Source of the DNA: an uncultured Oscillospiraceae bacterium
GTDB lineage: Bacteria > Bacillota > Clostridia > Oscillospirales > Oscillospiraceae
NCBI GenBank assembly: GCA_910587785.1
Contig: CAJUOA010000063.1
Location: 1 to 20,149 of the forward strand
DNA: 20,149 nt
Reading direction: 5' to 3'
The position numbers and the translations under genes are program-made. Below the pieces are notes generated by a model that was not told where the DNA came from, did no database searches, and was given only the letters and a program-made list of their open reading frames with translations. The stretch's first letter is position 1, and every line of letters starts with the position of its first letter. Positions 7,869-14,826 of the stretch are shown piece by piece.

Positions 7869-9263
7869 TCAGCCCGCATTGGCCCATGCCTTGTCCAGGG
7901 AGGCCTGCATCTCGGGCTTGATGGAGCTGATGAACTCATTGATGTCCCGCTTGCCGGCCTTCACGTCGGTCAGCTGCTCCCAGAACATGTCGATCCACTC
8001 GGTGTTGGGGGTGTAGGTGGTCTCCATCATCCGGCCCTGGGCAAAGCCGGTGCCGTTGAGGTAGTTGAAGATGACGTCCACGTTGGAGGGGTAGGTCATG
8101 GAGCCGTCGGCCACCTTGGACTTGAACTCGTCCTGGAGGCTGAGGAGGTTGGGCACCTGGACGCTGGCATTCCCGGTCATGCCGGAGAGGTCCTTCTGCC
8201 CCTCGGGGTCGGTGGAGAGGTAGCTGATGAGCTGGAGGGCCAGGTCCTTGTGCTCGCTGGCCTCGCTCACGCAGAAGCCCACGGTGCCGGACCAGGTGTA
8301 GCTCTTGCCGGAGGACATGGTGGGGTAGTAGCAGAGGTCCCAGTTATAGGGGAAGGTCTCCGGGTCCATGAAGGAGGCCACGTCCCAGGTGCCGGCGGCG
8401 TAGAAGCCGGTCTGACCGGCGATCCAGCGCTGATAGGGCCCCAGGGCGGTGTCCTGCTCCACGGTGGGGGTGACCTGGTACTTGAGGGTCAGGTCGATGT
8501 ACTTCTGGAGGGCGTCGACGAACTTGGGGTCGTCGATGGTGATGGCCTTGCCGTCCTCGCTGGTGAAGCTGGCGTCGTTGGACCAGATGAACTGGTAGAG
8601 CATGTAGAGGTCGGCGAAACTGGCGCCCCACTGGTCGATCTCGCCGTCGCCGTTGGTGTCCTTGGTCAGCTGCTGGAGGACAGAGACGAACTCCTCATAG
8701 GTGTATGGCTTGCTGGGGTCGGGGTAGGCCACGCCCGCGGCGTCGAAGAGGTCCTTGTTGTAGGCGTAGGCGAACACGGACGCGTCCTTGGGCAGGGCGT
8801 AGAGGTCGCCGCTTCCCACATTGGAGCCGTCATAGCGGTAGAAGTCCAGGATGCCCTGGGGCAGGTCGTCGGTGGAGATGCCCGCGCTGCTGAGGAGGGG
8901 GGTCAGGTTGGCCACGTAGCCGTTGGAGACGTAGTCCTTCACCCGCTCGGGGCCCACATAGAACACGTCGGGCATGTCGTTGGCGGTCATCATGCCGGTG
9001 AGGGTGGTGGCGTACTCGCTCTGGGTGGTGATCTGGAACTCGATGTCCGAGACCTCGTCGGCATGGGCCTCCTTGAACTTCTCGACCATGGCGGAGTAGA
9101 CCTCCTTCTCGTGGTCGTTCATGTAGAGGAACACCTTCAGTTTGGTCTTTCCGCTGCCTCCGCCGCCTTCACCGCCGCCGCAGGCGGCCAGGCAGGTGAG
9201 GGACAGGATGGCCGCCAGCGCGAGGCAGGCGAACCGCTTCAGGAAACGTGTTGCTGATTTCAT
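7869..9263 (-). CDS. Sugar ABC transporter substrate-binding lipoprotein, CUT1 (arabino-oligosaccharide, inferred)
   Basis: Extracellular binding component of the importer, 464 residues. The signal peptide MKSATRFLKR + hydrophobic core ends in lipobox LAAC (Cys28), followed by a flexible Gly/Glu/Ser linker. The mature part has the family-1 binding-protein layout (LKVFLYMND.., DMPDVFYV, LYALPKD, YAYNKDLF). At 202-213 there is a calcium-loop-like DTNGDGEIDQWG, common in this family. Aromatics such as W213-region, YQRW, GTWDVASF and YTWSGTVGF probably line the sugar cleft. ATG 9263 has GGAGGA 8 bases upstream. It is the first gene of the minus-strand operon; a 359-base regulatory gap precedes it and a hairpin follows it. 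Family secure, substrate inferred from neighbours. Confidence 0.93.
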   Translation of the reverse strand: MKSATRFLKRFACLALAAILSLTCLAACGGGEGGGGSGKTKLKVFLYMNDHEKEVYSAMVEKFKEAHADEVSDIEFQITTQSEYATTLTGMMTANDMPDVFYVGPERVKDYVSNGYVANLTPLLSSAGISTDDLPQGILDFYRYDGSNVGSGDLYALPKDASVFAYAYNKDLFDAAGVAYPDPSKPYTYEEFVSVLQQLTKDTNGDGEIDQWGASFADLYMLYQFIWSNDASFTSEDGKAITIDDPKFVDALQKYIDLTLKYQVTPTVEQDTALGPYQRWIAGQTGFYAAGTWDVASFMDPETFPYNWDLCYYPTMSSGKSYTWSGTVGFCVSEASEHKDLALQLISYLSTDPEGQKDLSGMTGNASVQVPNLLSLQDEFKSKVADGSMTYPSNVDVIFNYLNGTGFAQGRMMETTYTPNTEWIDMFWEQLTDVKAGKRDINEFISSIKPEMQASLDKAWANAG

Positions 9264-9338
9264 GAGACAAGTCCTCCGTTTCTTCCCTTTTAGGAAAAGT
9301 TAAATTACTTCGGTTTTTATCGAACCTCCGCAAGGGAT

Positions 9339-9367
9339 ATCCTACCACAGATGAAGCAGATAAACAA
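9339..9367 (-). promoter_or_regulatory. Candidate promoter of transporter/arabinanase operon
   Basis: Minus strand: TTGTTT at 9367-9362, a 17-base spacer, and TAGGAT at 9344-9339, giving a 5' leader of about 70 bases before the binding-protein ATG. Both boxes are imperfect, which fits an activated or regulated promoter, but a start closer to the operator motif at 9431-9453 cannot be excluded. Confidence 0.4.
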
Positions 9368-9430
9368 TGATTTGGGCCAAAAAATAAAAAAATCATCAAA
9401 TTCAACAGTTGGTCTCTGGCTATTTTGGCT

Positions 9431-9453
9431 ATATTTCACTATAAACTAAAATA
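9431..9453. promoter_or_regulatory. Operator-like motif, copy 1 (upstream of transporter operon)
   Basis: On the minus strand this reads TATTTTAGTTT, then A, then TAGTGAAATAT. It matches the motif at 10679-10701 in 22 of 23 positions and is an imperfect dyad (outer ATATTT / AAATAT). It lies roughly 100 bases upstream of the best promoter candidate. Such strong identity between two separate AT-rich control regions of one sugar locus suggests a binding site for a shared regulator; the regulator encoded at 11716 is the obvious candidate. Confidence 0.6.
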
Positions 9454-9478
9454 TTTTTCATTAACAGGGGACAAGAGC

Positions 9479-9510
9479 ACAAAAAATCCCGCTGTCGGGA
9501 GGACAGCGGG
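9479..9510 (-). terminator. Intrinsic terminator of the GH43_26 transcript
   Basis: Minus strand: a perfect 9-pair stem CCCGCTGTC / GACAGCGGG with a five-base CTCCC loop, followed at once by ATTTTTT. It is 113 bases past the stop of the GH43 gene at 9623-10597 and upstream of the transporter operon, so it separates the two minus-strand transcripts. Confidence 0.88.
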
Positions 9511-9562
9511 AGGAAGGGGGCGGGGCATCTAGCCGGCGGCTCAGGCGGCGGGCCAGACCGGT

Positions 9563-9588
9563 GTAGGGGCGGGTGATATCCGCCCTGC
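9563..9588. repeat. Hairpin repeat copy B (GGGGCGG...ATCCGCCC type)
   Basis: Related to copy A at 2935-2962: both share GGGGC-G--TG-TATCCGCCC and end TGC, with two one-base length differences. On the minus strand it can pair GGGCGG with CCGCCC around an ATATCA loop. It sits 35 bases after the stop of a GH43 gene and before a true terminator. Likely a member of a small dispersed intergenic hairpin family. Confidence 0.6.
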
Positions 9589-9622
9589 AGAATATGCGGA
9601 AGCCGTGGCGTCCGCCGGGCCC

Positions 9623-10597
9623 TCACCACTCCTGCGGTGCGTACCGGAACTGCGGGAACCCATCTCCGTCGTAGGTCAGGGGCATGAGGTAGACATGGCG
9701 GTTGGGATCGTAGAGGGGGTTGCCCTCCATCTTGTCGTACTGCCGGGCGTGGAAGACGCAGAGATCCGTGACGCCGTCCTCGTCCTTGACGAAGCAGTTG
9801 TGGCCGGGGCCGTGCATCTCCTTGGCGCCGTCGCTCTGGAGCACCGGACGGCGGAGCTTGGTCCAGTTGGCGGGGTCCAGCAGGTCCGCGCCTTCCTCCG
9901 CCCAGAGCATCCCCATGCAGTAGAGCTCCCCGGTAGTGTTGGCGGAGAAGGTGAGGAAGACCTTCCCGTCCCGCTGCAGGACCGCCGGGCCCTCGTTGAC
10001 CCAGAAGTCCCCGCGCTCCCAGCCGTAGTCCGGGGTGGTGAGGAGGACCTGCACCGTGGCCAGCTTTGCAGGGGAGGCCATGCGGGCGATGTAGAGGTTG
10101 GAGATCTGCTTGCCCACGCCCACCTTCTCCGCCCAGACCATGTAGCGCGCCCCCTGGTGGACGAACACGGTGGCGTCCAGGGAGAAGGCCCGGAAGGAGA
10201 AGGGGTCGCCGTCCGCGGCCCGCATGGGGCCCAGCTCCTCCCAGGGGTCCGACATGGGGTCCCCGGTGCAGCGGAGGACGTAGGGGCGGATCTCCCACAC
10301 GTCGTCGATGTCCCCGGCGGCGTAGTAGATGTACCACGCCCCGTCGATCTCGTGGAGCTCCGGGGCCCAGACGTGGATGGACTGGGGGCCGCTCTCGTGC
10401 TTGACCCAGACGGTGCGCTCCTCCGCCTCCCGCAGGCCCCGCAGCGTGGCGGCGCGGCGCAGGACAATCCGGTCGTACTCCGGCACGGAGGCGGTGAAAT
10501 AACAGCTCCCGTCGCCGCACCGCAGGATATAGGGGTCCGCCCGCTGGAAGATGAAGGGGCGGTTATAGACTGTCTCGCGGACAGATACGTTGCTCAT
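9623..10597 (-). CDS. GH43 (subfamily 26-like) exo-alpha-1,5-L-arabinofuranosidase
   Basis: A 324-residue, single-domain GH43 propeller without a signal peptide, so cytosolic. It probably releases single L-arabinose units from the non-reducing ends of alpha-1,5-arabino-oligosaccharides. The N-terminal block RADPYIL (base D21), followed by YFTASVPEYDRIVLRR and HVWAPELHEIDGAWYIYYAAGD, is the pattern I associate with Streptomyces exo-1,5-arabinofuranosidases of GH43_26. D141 (SLDATVF) and E202 (VNEGPAVL) fit the modulator and acid, and GPGHN at 264-268 supplies the metal-site histidine. ATG 10597 is chosen over an upstream in-frame start because AGGAGG lies 9 bases before it and the upstream extension would cross the promoter. 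It has its own promoter and terminator, so it is a monocistronic unit apart from the transporter operon. Confidence 0.9.
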   Translation of the reverse strand: MSNVSVRETVYNRPFIFQRADPYILRCGDGSCYFTASVPEYDRIVLRRAATLRGLREAEERTVWVKHESGPQSIHVWAPELHEIDGAWYIYYAAGDIDDVWEIRPYVLRCTGDPMSDPWEELGPMRAADGDPFSFRAFSLDATVFVHQGARYMVWAEKVGVGKQISNLYIARMASPAKLATVQVLLTTPDYGWERGDFWVNEGPAVLQRDGKVFLTFSANTTGELYCMGMLWAEEGADLLDPANWTKLRRPVLQSDGAKEMHGPGHNCFVKDEDGVTDLCVFHARQYDKMEGNPLYDPNRHVYLMPLTYDGDGFPQFRYAPQEW

Positions 10598-10645
10598 AGC
10601 GATATACCTCCTGCCGCGGCCCGGGGCCGCGGGTGTGATGAGTGC

Positions 10646-10674
10646 ATTATAGCCTGCCTCTGTCCAGGTTGCAA
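10646..10674 (-). promoter_or_regulatory. Promoter of GH43_26 gene
   Basis: Minus strand: TTGCAA (10674-10669), 17-base spacer, perfect TATAAT (10651-10646). The predicted leader is about 40 bases. The operator-like motif at 10679-10701 begins 4 bases upstream of the -35 box, a position typical for an activator touching RNA polymerase, although repression is also possible. Confidence 0.75.
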
Positions 10675-10678
10675 GAGG

Positions 10679-10701
10679 TATTTTAGTTTTTAGTGAAATA
10701 T
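10679..10701. promoter_or_regulatory. Operator-like motif, copy 2 (divergent GH43_26 / DUF624 region)
   Basis: Plus strand: TATTTTAGTTT, T, TAGTGAAATAT; 22 of 23 positions are identical to copy 1 (in opposite orientation relative to the window). It lies between two divergent promoters, abutting the -35 box of the GH43_26 gene and about 37 bases upstream of the -35 box of the DUF624 gene, so it could control either or both. Confidence 0.62.
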
Positions 10702-10737
10702 TATATGTTCGTTTCAAATTTTTGTCCATTCTCACGG

Positions 10738-10766
10738 TCGACAACCGCCCCGGCCTCCGGTATAAT
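10738..10766 (+). promoter_or_regulatory. Promoter of DUF624 gene
   Basis: TCGACA (10738-10743), 17-base spacer and perfect TATAAT (10761-10766). Transcription would begin near 10773, 25 bases before the GTG start, leaving room for AGGAGGA at 10784-10790. This supports the short form of the gene. Confidence 0.75.
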
Positions 10767-10797
10767 AGGGAAAAAGACAGAAGAGGAGGAAACCGCC

Positions 10798-11454
10798 GTG
10801 TTTTCTATGGACGGCCCCCTGTGGCGGGCGCTGAACTTTATCGCTGATGTGATGATCCTGCACTTTCTATGGCTGATCCACTCCCTGCCTCTCGTCACCA
10901 TCGGCGCGTCCACCACCGCGCTGTACTACGCCATGATGAAGCGCATCCGCACCAACGAGGGCCAGGTGACCGGCAACTTCCGAAAGTCCTTCCGGGAGAA
11001 CTTCCGGCAGGCGACGGTCCTGTGGCTCATCGCGGCGGCGGTGGGGGCGGTGCTGTGGCTGGACCTGAACTTCTGCTCCACCTGGGAGAGCCCCGCCGCC
11101 AAGGTGATGCTGGCCGCCTGCGCCCTGCTCCTCATCCCCTGCTGGATGGCGGCGCTGTACCTGTTCCCGGTGCTGGCCAAGTTCACGGGCTCTACCTGGG
11201 ACACCTTCAAAAACGCCCTGCTCCTGAGCGTGCGCCATCTGCCCCTGACCCTCCTGCTGACCGCGATCTGGGCCACGGCGTGGCTGCTTCCGGCGGTCTT
11301 CCCGCCCTTCCTGGGGCTGATGCTCATCAGCGGCGGGGGGCTCATGGCCTGGATCACCTCCTGCATCTATATCCAGATCTTCCGCGCCTACCTCCCCGAC
11401 GAGCTCTGGGAGGACCAGAGGCGTACGGACAATCCGTGGCTCCACAGGGACTAG
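10798..11454 (+). CDS. DUF624 (YesL-like) membrane protein
   Basis: Integral membrane protein of 218 residues with five likely membrane segments: about 11-33, 72-90, 102-124, 147-167 and 170-195. The N-terminal block (W-x-L-NF--D-------L---LP--TIGAS-TALYY) is characteristic of DUF624/YesL proteins, found beside sugar uptake and YesMN-type two-component genes in Firmicutes. The molecular role is unknown; a link to sugar transport or sensing is a guess from neighbourhood. GTG 10798 is taken as start because AGGAGGA sits 7 bases upstream; ATG 10807 is too far from it, and the longer frame from 10693 would begin before the promoter. No histidine kinase or response regulator is present in the window. 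Confidence 0.85.
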   Translation: MFSMDGPLWRALNFIADVMILHFLWLIHSLPLVTIGASTTALYYAMMKRIRTNEGQVTGNFRKSFRENFRQATVLWLIAAAVGAVLWLDLNFCSTWESPAAKVMLAACALLLIPCWMAALYLFPVLAKFTGSTWDTFKNALLLSVRHLPLTLLLTAIWATAWLLPAVFPPFLGLMLISGGGLMAWITSCIYIQIFRAYLPDELWEDQRRTDNPWLHRD

Positions 11455-11642
11455 GGGAGAGGCGCGGGAAAAGTTTTCTCGAGAAACGTGATAAACTACA
11501 GGCGTCCCCAGAAATTTTGGATTGCTCCATCATGGATATTCACCTCCGTCCCATTACAGGGACGGAGTACGGACGGCAGGGATATGATACCAGATTTCGA
11601 CGCTGTTCGCGAGGGGGGACGTAGCCGCCCCTCAACTCCCTG
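11455..11642. other. Gap between DUF624 gene and regulator with several dyads
   Basis: Three inverted repeats are visible: a perfect 12-base palindrome TTTCTCGAGAAA at 11475-11486; a 9-pair stem CTCCGTCCC / GGGACGGAG with loop ATTACA at 11544-11567; and an imperfect GAGGGG / CCCCTC hairpin at 11611-11633 that resembles the GGGGCGG repeats. None is followed by a T-run, so the end of the DUF624 transcript is not clear, and read-through into the regulator is possible. Confidence 0.55.
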
Positions 11643-11671
11643 TTGACGGCGGCGTTTTAATTTGTTACAAT
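11643..11671 (+). promoter_or_regulatory. Promoter of regulator-GH127 operon
   Basis: TTGACG (11643-11648), 17-base spacer, TACAAT (11666-11671); each box is one base off consensus. The start of transcription is expected near 11678, about 38 bases before the regulator ATG. The weak third operator copy follows directly. Confidence 0.7.
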
Positions 11672-11693
11672 TATTTTAGCTTTTGGCAAAACA
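11672..11693. promoter_or_regulatory. Weak third copy of operator-like motif (autoregulation candidate)
   Basis: It matches copy 2 at 17 of 22 positions, with the left half TATTTTAG identical and the right half degraded. It starts at the base after the -10 box and covers the expected transcription start, where a bound protein would repress. The match is in AT-rich sequence, so chance similarity is possible. Confidence 0.35.
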
Positions 11694-11715
11694 AAAAAGA
11701 GGGGGGACTGCTCCC

Positions 11716-12681
11716 ATGCTCCATATCGAAAAGCTCAGCGACGGCCTGAGCCTCTTCAAGGCCCTGGGGTCCGAGGTCCGGCTGGAGATCGTGCGGCTCC
11801 TGGTGGAGGAGCCCATGAACATGAACGAGCTGGCCGGGAGGCTCCATATCACCAACGGCGCGCTGACCACCCACATCCGCAAGCTGGAGGAGTGCGGCGT
11901 GGTGGCCGTCTCCAGCGACTCCAGCGGCCACGGCAACCAGAAGATCTGTCAGGTGGTGCCGGACAAGCTCCTGGTGGATATCAAGCGGCCCCAGCTCCCG
12001 GCGGAGAACACCTGCTCCGTGGACCTGAAGGTGGGCCGCTACAGCAACTGCCGGGTCTACCCCACCTGCGGCCTGGCCACCGGGGAGCGCATCATCGGGG
12101 TGGTGGACGACTTCCGCTACTTCTCCCACCCGGACCACTTCGACGCGGACATCCTCTGGTTCACCCAGGGCTTCGTGGAGTACCAGGTGCCAAACTTTGC
12201 GCCCCCCTACGGACGCATCACCCAGCTCACCGTGTCCGCCGAGCTCTCCTCCGAGGCCCCCGGCGTCAACAACCAGTGGCCCTCGGACATCAGCTTCTCC
12301 ATCAACGACGTCTTAGTGGGCACCTGGACCTCCCCCGGGGACTTCGGGGACGTGCGGGGCATCTTCACCCCGGACTGGTGGTTCCCCAACTGGAACCAGT
12401 ACGGCCTTCTGAAGATCCTGACTGTGAACCGGCAGGGGACCTTCATGGACGGCCTGCGCATCTCCGACGTGTGCATCGGCGACCTGAAGCTCCACGAGAA
12501 GCAGATGTTCAGCCTGCGCTTCGCGGTGGACTACAAGGCCGAGCATGTGGGGGGGCTGACCATCTTCGGCAGGACCTTCGGCAACTACGCCCAGGATATC
12601 CAGGTGACCCTGGGCTATGTATCCAGCGGCACCGCGCCCCAGGACCGGGACGCCTCCGCCCCAGAGAACGGAAAGGAGTGA
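11716..12681 (+). CDS. ArsR-type winged-helix regulator with large C-terminal sensor-like domain (COG4189-like)
   Basis: A DNA-binding regulator of 321 residues. Residues about 10-85 form an ArsR-like winged helix: LFKALGSEVRLEIVRLLVEE, then MNELAGRLHITNGALTTHIRKLEECGVV, with the recognition helix at 46-60. The remaining 230 residues are unlike ArsR metal sensors. They include a cysteine-bearing YSNCRVYPTCGLAT segment (C112, C118) and a strand-rich, tryptophan-rich part (QWPSDISFSIND.., TPDWWFPNWNQYG) that looks like a beta-sandwich and may bind a sugar. I associate this build with predicted regulators of COG4189. ATG 11716 follows GAGGGGGG; the longer frame opens with TTG inside the promoter region. 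It lies 4 bases before the GH127 gene, so an arabinose-responsive role is inferred from context. Confidence 0.82.
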   Translation: MLHIEKLSDGLSLFKALGSEVRLEIVRLLVEEPMNMNELAGRLHITNGALTTHIRKLEECGVVAVSSDSSGHGNQKICQVVPDKLLVDIKRPQLPAENTCSVDLKVGRYSNCRVYPTCGLATGERIIGVVDDFRYFSHPDHFDADILWFTQGFVEYQVPNFAPPYGRITQLTVSAELSSEAPGVNNQWPSDISFSINDVLVGTWTSPGDFGDVRGIFTPDWWFPNWNQYGLLKILTVNRQGTFMDGLRISDVCIGDLKLHEKQMFSLRFAVDYKAEHVGGLTIFGRTFGNYAQDIQVTLGYVSSGTAPQDRDASAPENGKE

Positions 12682-12685
12682 GCCC

Positions 12686-14734
12686 ATGGGGCACAATACG
12701 CACAGCCGCCCGCTGGACCTGCGGTCCGTGGCGGTGACAGACGGCTTTTGGCGTGAGAGACAGGAGACTGTGCGCAGGGAGGTCATCCCCTACCAGTGGG
12801 AGGCCCTCAACGACCGGGTGGAGGGCGCGGCCCCCAGCTGGTGTATGCACAACTTCCGGGCAGCGGCCCGGCTGATGGAGGCCCAGCGCCGGGAGGGGGC
12901 GGCCTTCCAGGCCCCCAGCTATTCCTACCGGGGCTTCCAGCGCGCCCCGGAGGACCCGGCCCGCCCGGACCCGGACCGGTTCTACGGCTATGTGTTCCAG
13001 GATTCCGACTTCGCCAAGTGGATCGAGGCCGCGGCCTACTCCCTCTCCCAGCACCCGGACCCGGAGCTGGAGCGGACGGCGGACGAGGCCATTGACCTGG
13101 TCTGCGCCGCCCAGCACGAGAGCGGCTACCTGGACACCTACTACATCATCAACGGCATGGACCGGGCCTTCACCAACCTCCGGGACCACCACGAGCTCTA
13201 CTGCATGGGCCACCTCATTGAGGCCGCCGTGGCCTACTGGCAGGCTACGGGGAAGGATAAGCTCCTCCGGGCGGCGTGCCGCTTCGCCGACTGCGCGGCG
13301 GCGCAGTTCGGCCCCGGACCGGACCAGCGCAGGGGCTATCCTGGCCACGAGATCGCGGAGATGGCCTTGGCCCGGCTCTACGAGGCCACGGGGGAGGAGA
13401 AATACCTGGACCTCTGCCGCTTCTTCCTGGACCAGCGGGGGACAAAGCCCTATTACTTCGACGAGGAGGCCCGCCTGCGGGACGAGCTGGACGGCAGGCC
13501 CCACAAACCGGACGCCGATCCCAACCGCTACGCCTACCACCAGGCCCACCTCCCCGTGCGGGAGCAGGACGAGGCCGTGGGCCACGCGGTCCGGGCGGGG
13601 TATCTCTACTCCGGCATGGCCGACGCGGCAAGGCTCACCGGGGATGAGGGCCTGCGCGCCGCCTGTGAGCGGCTGTGGGAGAGCGTCGCCCGGGAGAAGC
13701 TCTACATCACCGGCGGCGTGGGGGGCACCGTCCACGGCGAGGCATTCTCCTACCCCTTCGACCTGCCCAACGACACCGCCTACTCCGAGACCTGCGCCGC
13801 CATTGCCCTGGTCTTCTTTGCCCGGCGGATGTTGCAGCTTGACCCAAAAGCGGAGTACGCCGACGTGATGGAGCTTGCCCTCTACAACACCGTTTTGGCA
13901 GGGATGGCCCTGGACGGCAGGAGCTTCTTCTACGTCAACCCCCTGGAGGCGGTCCCCGCCGCCTGCCATACGGACAAGCGGCTGGAGCATGTGGACCCGG
14001 TGCGGCAGAAGTGGTTCGGCTGCGCCTGCTGTCCGCCCAACATCGCCCGGCTGGTGGGCTCCGTGGCGGCCTACGCCTACACGGAGAGCGGCGACACCCT
14101 CTGGACCCACCTCTATATGGGCAGTGAGCTGACGAAGCGGGTGGGGGACGCGGTCCTGCATCTGACCATGGAGAGCGCTTTCCCCTGGGAGGGCCGGGCG
14201 AAGATGACCGTCCGCGCGGACGCCCCGGTGGAGTGCACCTTGGCTTTCCGCCTGCCCGGCTGGTGCGCCGAGCCCTCTGTTTCCTACCCGGAGGGCGTCC
14301 GCCGGACGGACCGGGAGGGGTACTGCTGCCTCACCGGCACTTGGCGGGAGGGGGATGTGGTGGCACTGGACTTCCCCATGACCGTCCGCCTGCGGATGGC
14401 GGACCGCCGGGTCCGGGAGGACGCCGGGAAAGCCGCCTTCACCCGCGGCCCCATCACCTACTGCCTGGAGGAGGCGGACAACGGCCCGGACCTCCACCAG
14501 CTCCTGGCGGACCCCCGGCGGCTGGGGGAGGCGTCCGTGGTACCGGTAGAGATTGGCGGCCAAACGATGCAGGCCCTGGAGGTCCCCGGCCTGCGGGAGG
14601 TCCCGGGGGACGGCCCCCTGTACGCCGACTACGCCCCTGCGGAGGTCCGGCCCGTGGAGCTCCGCCTCATCCCCTACTTCGCCTGGGCCAACCGGGGCGA
14701 GGGGGAGATGCGGGTGTGGCTCCGGGTCCGGTAG
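12686..14734 (+). CDS. GH127 beta-L-arabinofuranosidase
   Basis: A 682-residue enzyme with the (alpha/alpha)6-barrel build of GH127, the family of Bifidobacterium HypBA1, which removes beta-L-arabinofuranose, for instance from hydroxyproline-linked plant glycoproteins. No signal peptide: cytosolic. Key residues map well: E352 in HGEAF (acid/base), E368 and C370 in YSETC (zinc), and C448-C449 in GCACCPPN (zinc and nucleophile). The 16- and 2-residue spacings equal those of HypBA1 (E322, E338, C340), and the next step to the CC pair is within one or two residues. ATG 12686 has AAAGGAG 7 bases upstream, overlapping the stop of the regulator gene, so the two are co-transcribed and probably coupled. 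A terminator follows 22 bases after the stop. Confidence 0.94.
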   Translation: MGHNTHSRPLDLRSVAVTDGFWRERQETVRREVIPYQWEALNDRVEGAAPSWCMHNFRAAARLMEAQRREGAAFQAPSYSYRGFQRAPEDPARPDPDRFYGYVFQDSDFAKWIEAAAYSLSQHPDPELERTADEAIDLVCAAQHESGYLDTYYIINGMDRAFTNLRDHHELYCMGHLIEAAVAYWQATGKDKLLRAACRFADCAAAQFGPGPDQRRGYPGHEIAEMALARLYEATGEEKYLDLCRFFLDQRGTKPYYFDEEARLRDELDGRPHKPDADPNRYAYHQAHLPVREQDEAVGHAVRAGYLYSGMADAARLTGDEGLRAACERLWESVAREKLYITGGVGGTVHGEAFSYPFDLPNDTAYSETCAAIALVFFARRMLQLDPKAEYADVMELALYNTVLAGMALDGRSFFYVNPLEAVPAACHTDKRLEHVDPVRQKWFGCACCPPNIARLVGSVAAYAYTESGDTLWTHLYMGSELTKRVGDAVLHLTMESAFPWEGRAKMTVRADAPVECTLAFRLPGWCAEPSVSYPEGVRRTDREGYCCLTGTWREGDVVALDFPMTVRLRMADRRVREDAGKAAFTRGPITYCLEEADNGPDLHQLLADPRRLGEASVVPVEIGGQTMQALEVPGLREVPGDGPLYADYAPAEVRPVELRLIPYFAWANRGEGEMRVWLRVR

Positions 14735-14755
14735 GGCGCCGCGCAGCTCAGACAC

Positions 14756-14788
14756 ACGGAGGATGTCCGAAAGGGCATCCTCCGTTTT
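14756..14788 (+). terminator. Terminator of regulator-GH127 operon
   Basis: A 12-pair stem CGGAGGATGTCC / GGGCATCCTCCG (one G-U) with a stable GAAA tetraloop, followed by TTTT. It starts 22 bases after the GH127 stop codon. Confidence 0.9.
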
Positions 14789-14826
14789 GCCGCTGTTTGT
14801 CCGCCGCCCTGGGCCGGTTTTTCCAC

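Larger units (their letters stand above)
9264..9622. other. 359-base intergenic control region of the transporter operon
   Basis: There is no gene here. From right to left it holds the tail of the GH43_26 transcript with hairpin repeat copy B, an intrinsic terminator for that transcript, the AT-rich 23-base operator-like motif, an AT-rich tract (about 9356-9460, including runs of A/T), a weak promoter candidate and the ribosome site of the binding-protein gene. The sharp drop in GC relative to the flanking genes marks it as regulatory. No cre-like catabolite-repression site was recognised by eye. Confidence 0.75.

Noticed and set aside
9264..9622. Catabolite-repression cre site near the transporter promoter
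   Set aside because: No stretch fitting the TGNAANCGNTNNCA pattern could be found by eye.
10693..10797. Longer DUF624 protein starting at 10693
   Set aside because: The extension would be read from before the TCGACA/TATAAT promoter and lacks a ribosome site; GTG 10798 has a very good one.
11544..11567. Nine-pair hairpin after the DUF624 gene as an intrinsic terminator
   Set aside because: The stem is perfect, but no T-run follows on either strand, so it is listed only as a dyad in the gap.
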